Position numbers and translations under genes: made by a program. Positions 29,991 through 38,631 of a stretch of DNA of 64,000 nucleotides are shown here, in pieces. Under the pieces are notes generated by a model. That model was given only the letters and a program-made list of their open reading frames with translations. It had not been told where the DNA came from and made no database searches. Position 1 is the first letter of the stretch. Each line of letters begins with the position of its first letter. The DNA comes from an uncultured Prevotellaceae bacterium (GTDB taxonomy: Bacteria; Bacteroidota; Bacteroidia; Bacteroidales; Muribaculaceae), in contig ONRP01000010.1 in NCBI GenBank assembly GCA_900320245.1, positions 48,234-112,233 on the forward strand. Direction: 5' to 3'.

Positions 29991-30745
29991 TTTGCCAGGT
30001 ATTGCTCGGCACGGGCGAGGTCCTCGGGGGTGTCGATGCCGATTGTCGCCGTGGTGGTGATGCCCGCCTGGATGGTATAGCCGTTCTGCAGCCAGCGCAG
30101 TTGCTCGAGCGACTCAGCCAGTTCCAGCGACGACTGCGGCAAGCGGGTGATTTCGGCCAATACGTTGGCACGGTAGGCATACATGCCCACATGGGTATAA
30201 TACTGTGTCAGAGCAGGCCATTGCTCGCGTTCACGGCCGCGTACAAAAGGGATTACCGAGCGCGAGAAGTAACGGGCACGCATCTTGTTGTCGAGCACGA
30301 CCTTGGCGCTATTGGGATTCTCCAGTTCGCTGTACGGGCGGCTGGGATCAAACGGGCGCACCAGCGTGGCGATATCGGTTCCCTCGTCGTCAAAGCAGGC
30401 CATGATGGCTTGCAACTGGTCGGGCTGGATGAATGGCTCATCGCCCTGGATGTTGATGATGACATCCTCGCCGCCACCGTTTTTCAAGTAAGCCTCCTGG
30501 CAGCGGTCGGTGCCGCTGCGGTGCTCGGTGCTCGTCATCACCGCCTTGCCGCCAAAGGCCTCTACCGCCGCCATGATACGGTCGTCGTCGGTGGCGACCA
30601 CCACACGGTCAAGCGCCTTGCACACCTGGCGGTAAACGCGCTCAATCATTGTCATACCACCCAGCATCGCCAGCGGCTTGCCGGGAAACCTCGTCGAGGC
30701 AAACCTCGCCGGAATAATCCCTATAAATGTCAAATTCTTATCCAT
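29984..30745 (-). CDS. kdsB: 3-deoxy-manno-octulosonate cytidylyltransferase
   Basis: I choose the internal start MDKNLTFIG at 30745, since the 20 residues upstream are not conserved in type. The 253-residue protein has the nucleotidyltransferase signature IIPARFASTRFPGKPLAML near residues 9-27, and NIQGDEPFI near 100. It activates Kdo as CMP-Kdo for lipopolysaccharide synthesis in the cytoplasm. A -7 box is not obvious. It may be co-transcribed with the GH2 gene, though their roles are unrelated. Confidence 0.94.
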
Positions 30746-31129
30746 CGTCAGTCTATTAAATAACACGATAAATCCAACAACATGAACAGCCAGCAGGCAA
30801 CACAAACAACGTGTGTTGTTAGCGTTCTCTTCCCTCTGTTGTTCAAGTTGTTTCTAATACTCTGCAAAAATAGGCAAAAACTTTGTTCTAACCAAAAGTC
30901 GGCAGTTGTTATAGTTAATCATTGATGACTCTAGCCTAAAACGGCATCCGCTCTCCATTTTAACCGTGCTTCGCACGGGAAATTTAACAAATTAACATTA
31001 AATTTGGATAATTACCCGTGCGACGGCATTATCTTCATTAGCGCGGATGCCCTTGTGTTTATTGTACTTGTTGTTTTCCTTTTCTCGATGGAATGTGGAA
31101 ACCTAATTTGTGGTTTTTGTGGTTTTTTA
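30746..31129. other. Intergenic region with nested dyads, no gene seen
   Basis: This gap of about 380 bp holds a small hairpin CCGTGC-TTC-GCACGG (30964-30978). That hairpin lies inside a long-range dyad, GGCATCCGC (30943-30951) with GCGGATGCC (31043-31051). A 67-codon open frame at 31004-31207 looks spurious, since it overlaps the promoter of the next gene. Confidence 0.55.
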
Positions 31130-31161
31130 TTTGTCTTTATAGTAAAATGTTGCTATATTTG
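31130..31161 (+). promoter_or_regulatory. Promoter of the repeat-protein gene
   Basis: TTTG at 31130-31133, a 20-base spacer and TATATTTG at 31154-31161 form a good Bacteroidetes promoter about 48 bases before the start codon. Confidence 0.78.
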
Positions 31162-31208
31162 CCGAAAATCCAATCAACCGAATATTTTAACTCAAACTTT
31201 TAACTGAT

Positions 31209-31643
31209 ATGAAGAATTCATCATTACTTAAACTGTTCGCCATGGCGCTATTGCTCTTTATGGCGGCAACTGTGGCTCAAGACGGCTATGCGCAGACGAT
31301 ACGCAACAGCAGCAACTCGACGGTTGGCAAAATCGAGAGCGACGGCACCATAAGGAACAGCAGCAACTCCTACATCGGCAAAATTGAAAGCAATGGCGAT
31401 ATCCGCGACAGCAGCAACCGCTTGATCGGGAAAATCAGCAGTAATGGAGAAGTGCGTAACAGCAGCAACTCCTATATCGGCAAAATTGAGAGCGACGGCA
31501 CCGTGCGCAACAGCAGCAACTCCTACATGGGAAAAGTCGAACAAGACGGGACGGTCAGGAACAGCAGCAACAGCACCATCGGCTATGCCAGAGGTGTCCC
31601 GATGCGCTATGCCGCCCTCTACTTTTTCTTCAACTTGCTATAG
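31209..31643 (+). CDS. Secreted protein of 17-residue repeats
   Basis: This 144-residue protein has a signal peptide (cleavage after DGYAQ), five full 17-residue repeats and a partial sixth. The consensus is TVRNSSNSYIGKIESDG. It ends in a short hydrophobic tail (RYAALYFFFNLL). The alternating polar strands and glycines suggest a small beta-propeller or beta-flower fold, similar in style to Bacteroidetes repeat proteins labelled 4-fold beta flower. No catalytic residues are visible. A binding or surface role is plausible but unproven. Confidence 0.8.
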   Translation: MKNSSLLKLFAMALLLFMAATVAQDGYAQTIRNSSNSTVGKIESDGTIRNSSNSYIGKIESNGDIRDSSNRLIGKISSNGEVRNSSNSYIGKIESDGTVRNSSNSYMGKVEQDGTVRNSSNSTIGYARGVPMRYAALYFFFNLL

Positions 31644-31674
31644 TAACCGCTGGTACCGACCAGGCTGATCTAAA

Positions 31675-31713
31675 AGCATCCGCATTCCTTTTTGTCACAG
31701 GAATGCGGATGCT
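31675..31713. terminator. Bidirectional terminator of the GCATCCGC type
   Basis: AGCATCCGCATTCCT (31675-31689) pairs perfectly with AGGAATGCGGATGCT (31699-31713) across a 9-base loop. The stem shares GCATCCGCATTC with the dyad at 26743. Confidence 0.85.
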
Positions 31714-31746
31714 GTCGTTAACGTAGTTCTTATTGAGGCACCACGC

Positions 31747-32385
31747 TCAATAGCCCCAGTTCTCGCCGATGAGGATAACAGTGTGGCGATGGGCCGGAAA
31801 ACTGTTGCGGGTGAAGTGGACGTAGTTGCAGATGCACTGCGGAGAGTTGCAGTTGTGACACACGCCGTCGAGGCGGCACGGAGTGTCGCAGCCCAGACGC
31901 GCCGTGTTGATGGGAGCAGCGGTGTTGCGGGCACGGGCCAGGGCGGCCTCGAGGGTCGGCGCCACCTTGTTCATCCCGATGAGGTGGATGACGTTGTGCG
32001 GTCCCCAGGTGATGGCTGCGACACGATTGCCGCGGCCGTCGATATTGACGATGACGCCGTCCTGGGTGATGGCATTGGCACTGGTCAGGAAGTAGTCCAC
32101 GTCCATCGCGCCGAGGTAGCATTGACGCGTCTGCTCGGGCGTTTCGGCCTTGTCACGGTCGATGACCTTGTACTTGCCGCTACTGATGAGGTGGTGGGTC
32201 AAACCCATCTCACGGATGGTCTGCGAGCCGCCCCAGGAGACGCTGCTGCCCTCGGGCATGAGCGACTGGGCAAGACTGATGGCCTCGGCGGCTGTGGCGC
32301 AGTAGTGGGCATTGAAGTTGCGGCGCTCCAGATGCTTGATGATGCGCCCTGCCAGTTGTTCGTTATGGATTTCGATAGGAGTCAT
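31747..32385 (-). CDS. LUD-domain lactate-utilisation-type protein
   Basis: This 212-residue protein fits the LUD/DUF162 family (LutC/YkgG-like). It has SSVSWGGSQTIREMGL near 47-62, VDYFLTSANAITQDGVIVNI and a cysteine-containing C-terminus (CDTPCRLDGVCHNC). The LutB and LutA partners are not next to it, so a role in L-lactate oxidation is not secured. Stand-alone LUD proteins are common in Bacteroidales. A heptad array lies directly upstream. Confidence 0.86.
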   Translation of the reverse strand: MTPIEIHNEQLAGRIIKHLERRNFNAHYCATAAEAISLAQSLMPEGSSVSWGGSQTIREMGLTHHLISSGKYKVIDRDKAETPEQTRQCYLGAMDVDYFLTSANAITQDGVIVNIDGRGNRVAAITWGPHNVIHLIGMNKVAPTLEAALARARNTAAPINTARLGCDTPCRLDGVCHNCNSPQCICNYVHFTRNSFPAHRHTVILIGENWGY

Positions 32386-32387
32386 TT

Positions 32388-32508
32388 GAGTTAAGAGTTA
32401 ATAGTTAAGAGTTAATAGTTAATAGTTAAGAGATAAGAGTTAATAGTTAATAGTTAAGAGATAAGAGATAAGAGATAAGAGATAAGAGATAAGAGATAAG
32501 AGTTAGAA
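32388..32508. repeat. GTTAAGA/GTTAATA/GATAAGA heptad array
   Basis: About 17 units of 7 bp run without a break between two minus-strand genes. They start as AGTTAAG/AGTTAAT and change to AGATAAG near the end. The last unit carries the stop codon of the YqaA-like gene (32503-32505). Confidence 0.9.
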
Positions 32509-32970
32509 GAGGTCGATGATTTTCAGGGACCCCCAGATGATGGCGGCATAGCGCAACATTTTGCCGATGGTCATCGTCAGCAGCACAATCCACACATTGC
32601 TGCGCACATACCCCAGGGCGACACTGATGGCAGTCCCCAGTATCGGGATGAAGGCAAAGAAACCCATCCACGCACCACGACCATGCATAAAGGCAAGGGC
32701 CCGGTCGAGTTTCTCCTTTTTTACACGGGCATACTTCTCAATCCACTCAATCTTTCCCAAGTGCCCGATATAGTAGCAGGTCATGCCGCCGCTCACGTTC
32801 CCCGCCAACGCCACAAACAGGCAGATGACGGGATCCATGTGCAATGGACCCACACAGGCGACGACCAGCGCCTCGCTGCTGAACGGGACGACGCTGCCAG
32901 CCACGAACGACCCCAGAAACACTCCGAAGTAGCCCCACTGGACGAAAAAATCAATGAGCGAGTCGAGCAT
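32503..32970 (-). CDS. YqaA/DedA-like (VTT) membrane protein
   Basis: This 155-residue protein has about four membrane helices and the conserved stretch SFVAGSVVPFSSEALVVA near residues 20-37, typical of the YqaA branch of the DedA/VTT superfamily. Larger DedA proteins are lipid-carrier flippases. The role of the short YqaA group is unclear. The stop codon is provided by the adjoining heptad array. Confidence 0.85.
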   Translation of the reverse strand: MLDSLIDFFVQWGYFGVFLGSFVAGSVVPFSSEALVVACVGPLHMDPVICLFVALAGNVSGGMTCYYIGHLGKIEWIEKYARVKKEKLDRALAFMHGRGAWMGFFAFIPILGTAISVALGYVRSNVWIVLLTMTIGKMLRYAAIIWGSLKIIDLF

Positions 32971-32976
32971 CTGTGA

Positions 32977-33006
32977 TGAGTTAGGAGTGAGAAGTTAGGA
33001 GTTAGA
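32977..33006. repeat. Short GTTAGGA heptads
   Basis: About four units (GTTAGGA, GTGAGAA, GTTAGGA, GTTAGA) lie between the YqaA-like gene and the esterase gene. Confidence 0.75.
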
Positions 33007-33012
33007 TTGTGT

Positions 33013-34149
33013 TTACTTAAACAGCAGTTGCGTGAAAATCACCAGATAGTCGCGCCAGTTGGCCCACTCGTGCCCTGCCCCACTCTCGTGGTAGGTGTAG
33101 CGCAAGCGGTTCTGGTCGAGCATCTGCCTGAAGGCGGTATTGTCCTTGTACAGGAAGTCGTCGGTGCCGATGCCTATCCAGTACAGGCGGGGATGCTGCT
33201 TGAACTGGGTGACGAGTTTACCCTCGAGATCGTCATAGATTGTGCACTTGCCCTGGTCCATGCGGCCGATGGCTGCCGAGAACAAGCCTACATAGGCGAA
33301 GTCGGCAGGCTGGTTGGCGCTGATGTAGAGCGAGTGGTAGCCGCCCATCGACAGGCCGGCGATGGCGCGGTAACGCTTGCTGTCGCGCGTGCGGTAGTTC
33401 TTGTCCACCCAGGTCACGATGTCGTTGAAACTCTGTTCAAACGTGCCGTCCATCCAGTTCTTGTGGGCAAAGGTGGGCTGCACGTTGCCCTCGGCGCTCA
33501 TGTTGGACGCGGCCTGCTCGTCGACATTGCCGTTGGGCATGACGACAATCATCGGCTCGGCCTTGCCCTCGGCGATGAGGTTGTCAAACACTTGGGCAGC
33601 ACGACCCTGTTCCAGCCACACCGTCTCGTCGCCGCCCGAACCATGCAGGAGGTAGAACACGGGATAGCGCTGGTGCCCCTGCTCATAGCCGGGAGGCAGG
33701 TAAATCATCATTCGGCGCTGCTTGTTCAGCGTCGGGGAGTCATACCACACCGCCCTGACCTCGCCGTGGGGCACATTGTGCACCGCCATGGGGCAGTCGC
33801 CCTTGGGGTCGAGCACAAAGGTGTTCATCACGCTCTTGACGTCGCGCAGCGTGTGGGCATTCTCGTTGTCGAGCACCTTCATGCCGTCCACCATATAATA
33901 ATACATATACAGGTCGGGCTCCAGGTCGCGCAGGGTGATGCTCCACGTCTCGTTGCCGGTGTGCTTCATCAGCGTGTCAACACGCGTGTCGATAATCAGC
34001 CGCACGGTATCGGCTCCCGCGGCCTTGACTTTAAAGGTCACGGCTCCGTCCTTGGAAATTTCGGGTGAGTCGACCGGCGGGGAAAAGAATCCCTGTCCGC
34101 TCAACGACAACGCCGTCAGAACAAACAAAAAGAAGAAATAGCGTTTCAT
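33013..34149 (-). CDS. Secreted esterase (CE1/esterase D-like)
   Basis: I place the start at 34149 because MKRYFFFLFVLTALSL is a proper signal peptide. Longer frames upstream read through the promoter. The 378-residue protein has an N-terminal immunoglobulin-like CBM48-type domain. An alpha/beta-hydrolase follows with the nucleophile in GLSMGG near residue 263, an aspartate in GTDDFLY near 331 and a histidine in GAGHEW near 363. Such enzymes release acetyl or feruloyl groups from polysaccharides. Its substrate is unknown. Confidence 0.88.
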   Translation of the reverse strand: MKRYFFFLFVLTALSLSGQGFFSPPVDSPEISKDGAVTFKVKAAGADTVRLIIDTRVDTLMKHTGNETWSITLRDLEPDLYMYYYMVDGMKVLDNENAHTLRDVKSVMNTFVLDPKGDCPMAVHNVPHGEVRAVWYDSPTLNKQRRMMIYLPPGYEQGHQRYPVFYLLHGSGGDETVWLEQGRAAQVFDNLIAEGKAEPMIVVMPNGNVDEQAASNMSAEGNVQPTFAHKNWMDGTFEQSFNDIVTWVDKNYRTRDSKRYRAIAGLSMGGYHSLYISANQPADFAYVGLFSAAIGRMDQGKCTIYDDLEGKLVTQFKQHPRLYWIGIGTDDFLYKDNTAFRQMLDQNRLRYTYHESGAGHEWANWRDYLVIFTQLLFK

Positions 34150-34173
34150 ATTATTTGGTTCATAAAGTGTGTG

Positions 34174-34203
34174 CAAATATACAGAAAATTGCCCACAACC
34201 AAA
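34174..34203 (-). promoter_or_regulatory. Promoter of the esterase gene
   Basis: On the minus strand TTTG (34203-34200) precedes TATATTTG (34181-34174) by 18 bases. Confidence 0.65.
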
Positions 34204-34238
34204 ACGATGACGGGGCAATTCACATTCTATAACATGTT

Positions 34239-34943
34239 TTACATGCGGGCCTTGATGCGCTCCCACGCGTGCGAGCCAAACAGGAAACACTCGCGCATCG
34301 TGTCCAGCATCACCCTGAATCGGCACATCGGCACGGTAAGACTCAATTCGTCCTTGCCCACCCAGGGCCTCACCGACGGGTCGAACAGCCCCAGGAAGCA
34401 ACGGTGCCCCCGGCGGGCATTCTCGACGACGGCCATCGACACCACCGTGCTGCAGCCCGAGCCGAAACGCGCCACCACGGCATCGGGTTCATTGCTGTCA
34501 TAGAAAGCCCATCCGCACAGCCCCGACAGCGCGTCGGGCGTGGCATAGAACATCACGCCCTCAAACCCGTCAAGCGATGCGGCCTGGTCGGCCCTGACAA
34601 AGTTCAGGTACGGCTTGACGGCACGGGGCATTTCCAGGCTCTTGACATAGTCGGCAACCATCTCGGGTGTGCGCTTGTATTTCTCGGTAAGCGAAACGAA
34701 ATTGGGCACCCGCTCAGGCATGTCACTGAAACCCGTGTAGAGTTTGCCGCCCCCGCAGCCGATGACCTCGGCACTCAATGCCACAGGCGTGCCCTCGCGC
34801 GCTGCCTGCAGGCCCTTGAAAAAGCAACCGCCAATCTTGGCCGTATCGGCCACGGGCGTGTCACTGTAGCCGAACAGCAACGGCAACTGGGCATTCTCGC
34901 CGAACGCCTCGCGATAACTCTCGATAAACTCTCGCAATTCCAT
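34239..34943 (-). CDS. DUF169 domain protein
   Basis: Starting at MELREFIESY (34943), this is a 234-residue cytoplasmic protein. It has conserved cysteines and glycines (VIGCGGGKLYTGF near 60, RFGSGCSTVVSMAV near 167) matching DUF169. The biochemical role of the family is not established. It is transcribed divergently from the small DUF6440 gene through a symmetric promoter region. Confidence 0.83.
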   Translation of the reverse strand: MELREFIESYREAFGENAQLPLLFGYSDTPVADTAKIGGCFFKGLQAAREGTPVALSAEVIGCGGGKLYTGFSDMPERVPNFVSLTEKYKRTPEMVADYVKSLEMPRAVKPYLNFVRADQAASLDGFEGVMFYATPDALSGLCGWAFYDSNEPDAVVARFGSGCSTVVSMAVVENARRGHRCFLGLFDPSVRPWVGKDELSLTVPMCRFRVMLDTMRECFLFGSHAWERIKARM

Positions 34944-34972
34944 ATCAAATCCTGTTTTTATCCATAATATGG

Positions 34973-35013
34973 CCAAAGATAGGTGTTTTTCGGGAATATT
35001 GTGCTATCTTTGG
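34973..35013. promoter_or_regulatory. Symmetric divergent -7 boxes
   Basis: CCAAAGATAG (34973-34982) and CTATCTTTGG (35004-35013) form a perfect 10-bp inverted repeat around a 21-bp centre. Each arm contains a TATCTTTG -7 element, one per strand, pointing at DUF169 (minus) and DUF6440 (plus). Confidence 0.65.
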
Positions 35014-35033
35014 GCATCAAACTGATTTAGATT

Positions 35034-35228
35034 ATGGCAAAGCAACCAAAACGATTTGTCTGGAGAGAAAAGGAAATGAAAGGCATCTGCCGTGAAGCAG
35101 ATGTGATTGTCGACACCGAAACCGGTGTGAACTATCTGTTTGTCGTATATGGCAATGGGGCGGGCCTGACTCCCCTGATTGATGAGAACGGCAGGCCCAT
35201 CGTCACCCGCGTCATCGTCGACGATTAA
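35034..35228 (+). CDS. DUF6440 family small protein
   Basis: This 64-residue protein contains VDTETGVNYLFVVYGNGAGL followed by TPLIDENGRPIV, the signature of the DUF6440 family. It has no signal peptide or membrane segment. The function is unknown. It is a single-gene transcript with its own promoter and a strong terminator. Confidence 0.85.
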   Translation: MAKQPKRFVWREKEMKGICREADVIVDTETGVNYLFVVYGNGAGLTPLIDENGRPIVTRVIVDD

Positions 35229-35256
35229 CCCCTTAACGCGCCCTTACAACAACGAT

Positions 35257-35302
35257 AACGGCCCGCCTGATGTGACTGATTCGCATCAGGCAAGCCGTTT
35301 TT
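35257..35302 (+). terminator. Rho-independent terminator
   Basis: AACGGC..GCCTGATG (35257-35272) pairs with CATCAGGC..GCCGTT (35284-35299), with a 2x2 internal bulge, then TTT. Confidence 0.88.
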
Positions 35303-35326
35303 CGTCATGGTTCGATGCCGTTACTA

Positions 35327-35806
35327 CTACTTCATGTGTTTAAGCATCTCGGCCTTGTCGACGACAACCCAAACGGTATCCACCACATGGCCTTGATTGC
35401 CGCCCATATTGCGGAGCGGGTTGGCAAAGTCCTTGTCAAGTATCTCCACGTCATCGATGAAGTAGTCGGTCTCGCCACGGTTATTGAAGACGTTCTTGAA
35501 GCCCCACACCTCGTGGTACTTGAGTTTCACCTTCCATCCCTCGATCTGGGCCTGGTAGAGCAGTTGGACAAGTGAGTCCTGGTCGTTGCGGTCGTTGTCA
35601 AACGAGAACTGGAACGGGTCTCCACTGGTGTTCATGCCCGTCTGGGTCAGGTTCATGCGCCCCTCCCAGGAGTCCCAGATAACACCTTTCTTGGTGAACT
35701 CAATCAGGTTACCCACTTTCTCGCCCACCGAGTAATTCTCCTTACAGCCCGTCAACGGCATCATCACCACAGCCATGAGGCATACATACAATAATCGTTT
35801 CATCAT
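35327..35806 (-). CDS. Putative lipoprotein, unknown function
   Basis: The start at 35806 (MMKRLLYVC) gives a lipoprotein signal with lipobox LTGC near residue 20. The mature part of about 140 residues contains the motifs KGVIWDSWEGRMNL and WKVKLKYHEVWGF. These recall a small Bacteroidetes family annotated only as hypothetical. It is presumably anchored in an envelope membrane and faces the periplasm. I cannot assign a role. Confidence 0.78.
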   Translation of the reverse strand: MMKRLLYVCLMAVVMMPLTGCKENYSVGEKVGNLIEFTKKGVIWDSWEGRMNLTQTGMNTSGDPFQFSFDNDRNDQDSLVQLLYQAQIEGWKVKLKYHEVWGFKNVFNNRGETDYFIDDVEILDKDFANPLRNMGGNQGHVVDTVWVVVDKAEMLKHMK

Positions 35807-35891
35807 TGATACATCTTTTTTAATCCATATCATTCCATTAAACACAGCAACAGTCATGCCAATGCCACAATCGACCTACCGATGTCCTAAA

Positions 35892-35930
35892 AACTGATTG
35901 CACGGACTTGTGTGGCTCGCGCAATCAGTT
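35892..35930 (-). terminator. Terminator of the C4-dicarboxylate transporter
   Basis: AACTGATTGC (35892-35901) pairs with GCAATCAGTT (35921-35930). On the minus strand a TTT follows. Confidence 0.7.
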
Positions 35931-35957
35931 ATGTCAGGATATTCAGTTAATATCGCT

Positions 35958-37421
35958 TTAAATCCAGCCCATCGTGTGGTAGAGGAAGGCGATGAGGTAG
36001 CCGGCGATACAGGCGACAACGGTGTGCACCAGGCCAGGCATCATGAACGAGTGGTTCAACAGGTACTTGCCGATGACGGTAGTGCCCGTGCGGTCGAAGT
36101 TCACCGTGGCGATATCCGAGGGATAGTTGGGGATGAAGAAGTAACCATAGACCGAGGGCAATACACCCAGCAGAATCCAGCCGTCGATGCCCAATTTGTA
36201 GGCCAGCGGCAGCATGGCGACAACCACAGCACCCTGTGAGTTGACGAGCACCGACACGAGGAAGAAGGCGAATGCGATCGACCACGGGTATTGCTCAACC
36301 AGTCCGGCTAGCATATTTTGTATTTCGCCCAGATAGTTGGCGAAATAGGTGTCGGCAAGCCAGGCAATACCGTAGATGGCGACTACAGCGACCATACCGC
36401 TCTGCCAAACGGGACCGGCAATGGCTTTCTTGGGCGACGCCTTGCAGAAGATAATCATCAGCGCCGCAGCGGTAATCATCACAATCTGGATGACAAGGTT
36501 CATCTTCAACGGTGTGGGGTGCGTCTTGGTCAGGCCTTCAACAGTAATGCCCATCTTGGCCAACTGGTCGGCGGTGATGGTCACACGCGAGCCGATGAGT
36601 TCGACGGTAGCATCGCTGTCTACGGCCTTGACGGTATCATAGGAGGGCAACAGGTCCTGGAAGATGGCGAAGAACACGATGACCAGCAGTGCGCCAAAGA
36701 AGATGTAGACGGCACGCTTGCTCTCGGGAGCAATCTTCTTGTCGAGCGTGGTGGCAGTGCTGCCGTAGATGTACTCGCGCTGGGCGGGGTCGGCGAGTTT
36801 CTTCTGGAACTCGGGGTCCTTGTCCAGGTCCTTGCCACGCTTGTAGGAAGCAACCGAGGCAATCACGATACCCAGCAAGCAGGCGGGGATGGTCACCATG
36901 AGCACCTTGGGGATGGTGATGTCGTAGCCGTTAGCGCCGCTGATGGTGATGAACGCCACAACGGCTGCCGCAATGGGCGAACAGGTGATACCAATCTGTG
37001 ACGCAATGCTGGCGATACCGCAGGGGCGCTCGGGACGGATGCCCTTCTTGATGGCGATGTCGCAGATGATGGGCATGAGCGTATAAACCACGTGGCCCGT
37101 GCCGACGAGCACCGTCAGGAAGAACGTGCACAGGGGGGCCAGGAAGGTGATGCGGTCGGGATGCTTGCGCAGCATCTTCTCGGCCAACTGAATCAGCCAG
37201 TCCATACCGCCCGAGGCCTGCATGATGCCGGCGCAGGTGACAGCAGCAATAATGATGTAAATCACATCGGTGGGCGGTGTGCCCGGTTTCATGCCGAAGC
37301 CAAACACCAGGATGGCAAGGCCGATGCCCGAGATGGCTCCCAGCGCCAGGCTGCCGTATCGGGAGCCCAGCCACAACGCTGCAAGAACGATGCAGAGTTG
37401 CAAAATCATAATGAGTGTCAT
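35958..37421 (-). CDS. dcuB: Anaerobic C4-dicarboxylate transporter (Dcu family)
   Basis: This 487-residue protein is almost entirely hydrophobic with about 11-12 membrane helices. It carries Dcu family blocks such as VGTGHVVYTLMPIICDIAIK and ASIASQIGITCSPIAAAVVA. DcuA/DcuB exchange fumarate, malate or aspartate for succinate during anaerobic growth, which fits a fermenting gut Bacteroidales. The insert around residues 210-310 is charged and longer than in the E. coli proteins. It lies downstream of a porin gene on the same strand. Confidence 0.9.
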   Translation of the reverse strand: MTLIMILQLCIVLAALWLGSRYGSLALGAISGIGLAILVFGFGMKPGTPPTDVIYIIIAAVTCAGIMQASGGMDWLIQLAEKMLRKHPDRITFLAPLCTFFLTVLVGTGHVVYTLMPIICDIAIKKGIRPERPCGIASIASQIGITCSPIAAAVVAFITISGANGYDITIPKVLMVTIPACLLGIVIASVASYKRGKDLDKDPEFQKKLADPAQREYIYGSTATTLDKKIAPESKRAVYIFFGALLVIVFFAIFQDLLPSYDTVKAVDSDATVELIGSRVTITADQLAKMGITVEGLTKTHPTPLKMNLVIQIVMITAAALMIIFCKASPKKAIAGPVWQSGMVAVVAIYGIAWLADTYFANYLGEIQNMLAGLVEQYPWSIAFAFFLVSVLVNSQGAVVVAMLPLAYKLGIDGWILLGVLPSVYGYFFIPNYPSDIATVNFDRTGTTVIGKYLLNHSFMMPGLVHTVVACIAGYLIAFLYHTMGWI

Positions 37422-37506
37422 GTTATTGTACTATTAGTTATTAGTTTTCAGTTGTTGGTGGACATCTGCAACCATCCAGTCGGTCCAGCATGTCAAGTCG
37501 GTCCGA

Positions 37507-38631
37507 TCAGTAGCGGATGCTCACCTGCACGAACACGCTGCTGTAGTCGGGATCGGCCAGTGCGCGGTCGTGGGTAAAGCAGTACTCGGTCTGCACCTCG
37601 AGGTATTTGCAGAAGCGGTAGTTCAGACCCACCTCATAGTTGGTCTTGGCAGCCACGCTCGACGCGGTGGGACGGTAGAGGTCATAGCGGGCCTTGGCCA
37701 TCAGTTTGTCCTTGACAACCGGCACGATGGCGAGAGCATACACACCGTCACTCTTGTCGTTGGCCACTTCGTTGCCGTTCTTGTCGACATAGGTCTTGAT
37801 GGTGAGGTCGCTGGCGTCGGCAGCCTTCTGGTAGGTCGTGGCAAAGCCGCGGCCCGTCGAGTGGATATACTCGGTGCGCAACTGCAGGTCACCCTTCTTG
37901 TACTCGGCACTGATGGCATAGCGGTGCTGGCGCAGGCTCACCGTCTGGCCGCCGCTCTTGCGGGCATAGGAGCCCTCCCAGCCGAAGGCGCCAAGGCGCA
38001 TACCAGCGATGGGCATGACCCAAGCACCGCCGATGATGTCCTTGCGCTCATCCACGTCCTTGACGTTGATACCCTGGCCGTTGAACACGCCCACCTGGTA
38101 GTGCAGCAGGTTGCGACCGCTGCTGTTCTTGAGGAAATCGCCCTGGAATTGCAGACCGATGTCGCGGCCGTTGCTGGCATGCATACCCGAGCGGTCGCTG
38201 AAGCCCGCCAACTTGCTCACGGGCTGCGAATAGCCCATAAAGCCCTGGTCAATCGGGTTCATCGGGTTCTCGTAGGTGAACGGACGCTTGAACTGGCCCA
38301 ACTTCACACGGAAGAAGTCAAACTTCTGCCACTCCATGAAGTAGTCCACCAGGCGCGGGCTGCTGCCCATCGTGGAGGGGTTGCCGTTAATCTGTCCTTG
38401 AATCTTGTAGTAGAAATCGTTGAGGATGCGTCCCTCGAACGCTGCCCTGACAAGCCTCAGGTCAAACGAGTTGCTGTTACCGCCATCCTGGAACGTCGCC
38501 TGGTAGGACGCCATGGCAAAACCGCTGAACTTGGGCTTGGTGAAAATAGCGTTATTTCCGTCGCCCTCGGCGGCCAGCACCGGCAACAACATCAATGAAG
38601 CCATCACGGCAAGTAGAAATCTTTTCATCAT
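37507..38631 (-). CDS. Phosphate-selective porin O/P-like outer membrane porin
   Basis: I choose MMKRFLLAV at 38631. The 374-residue protein has a signal peptide ending near VLAAEG and a 16-strand-type porin pattern (FSGFAMASYQATFQ onwards). It matches the porin O/P group and ends in a typical terminal strand (VFVQVSIRY). It probably lets small anions, perhaps C4-dicarboxylates, cross the outer membrane and may work with the Dcu gene just downstream. That pairing is inferred from position only. Confidence 0.85.
   Translation of the reverse strand: MMKRFLLAVMASLMLLPVLAAEGDGNNAIFTKPKFSGFAMASYQATFQDGGNSNSFDLRLVRAAFEGRILNDFYYKIQGQINGNPSTMGSSPRLVDYFMEWQKFDFFRVKLGQFKRPFTYENPMNPIDQGFMGYSQPVSKLAGFSDRSGMHASNGRDIGLQFQGDFLKNSSGRNLLHYQVGVFNGQGINVKDVDERKDIIGGAWVMPIAGMRLGAFGWEGSYARKSGGQTVSLRQHRYAISAEYKKGDLQLRTEYIHSTGRGFATTYQKAADASDLTIKTYVDKNGNEVANDKSDGVYALAIVPVVKDKLMAKARYDLYRPTASSVAAKTNYEVGLNYRFCKYLEVQTEYCFTHDRALADPDYSSVFVQVSIRY

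Noticed and set aside
31004..31207. 67-codon hydrophobic ORF before the repeat-protein gene
   Set aside because: It overlaps the promoter and leader of the next gene and has an AT-rich, non-coding codon pattern.
31747..32385. Complete lactate utilisation operon (lutABC)
   Set aside because: Only the LUD-domain gene is present. No LutA- or LutB-like iron-sulfur protein is adjacent.
32388..32508. CRISPR-like array
   Set aside because: The units are 7 bp with no spacers and no cas genes are in the window. It is a simple tandem array.
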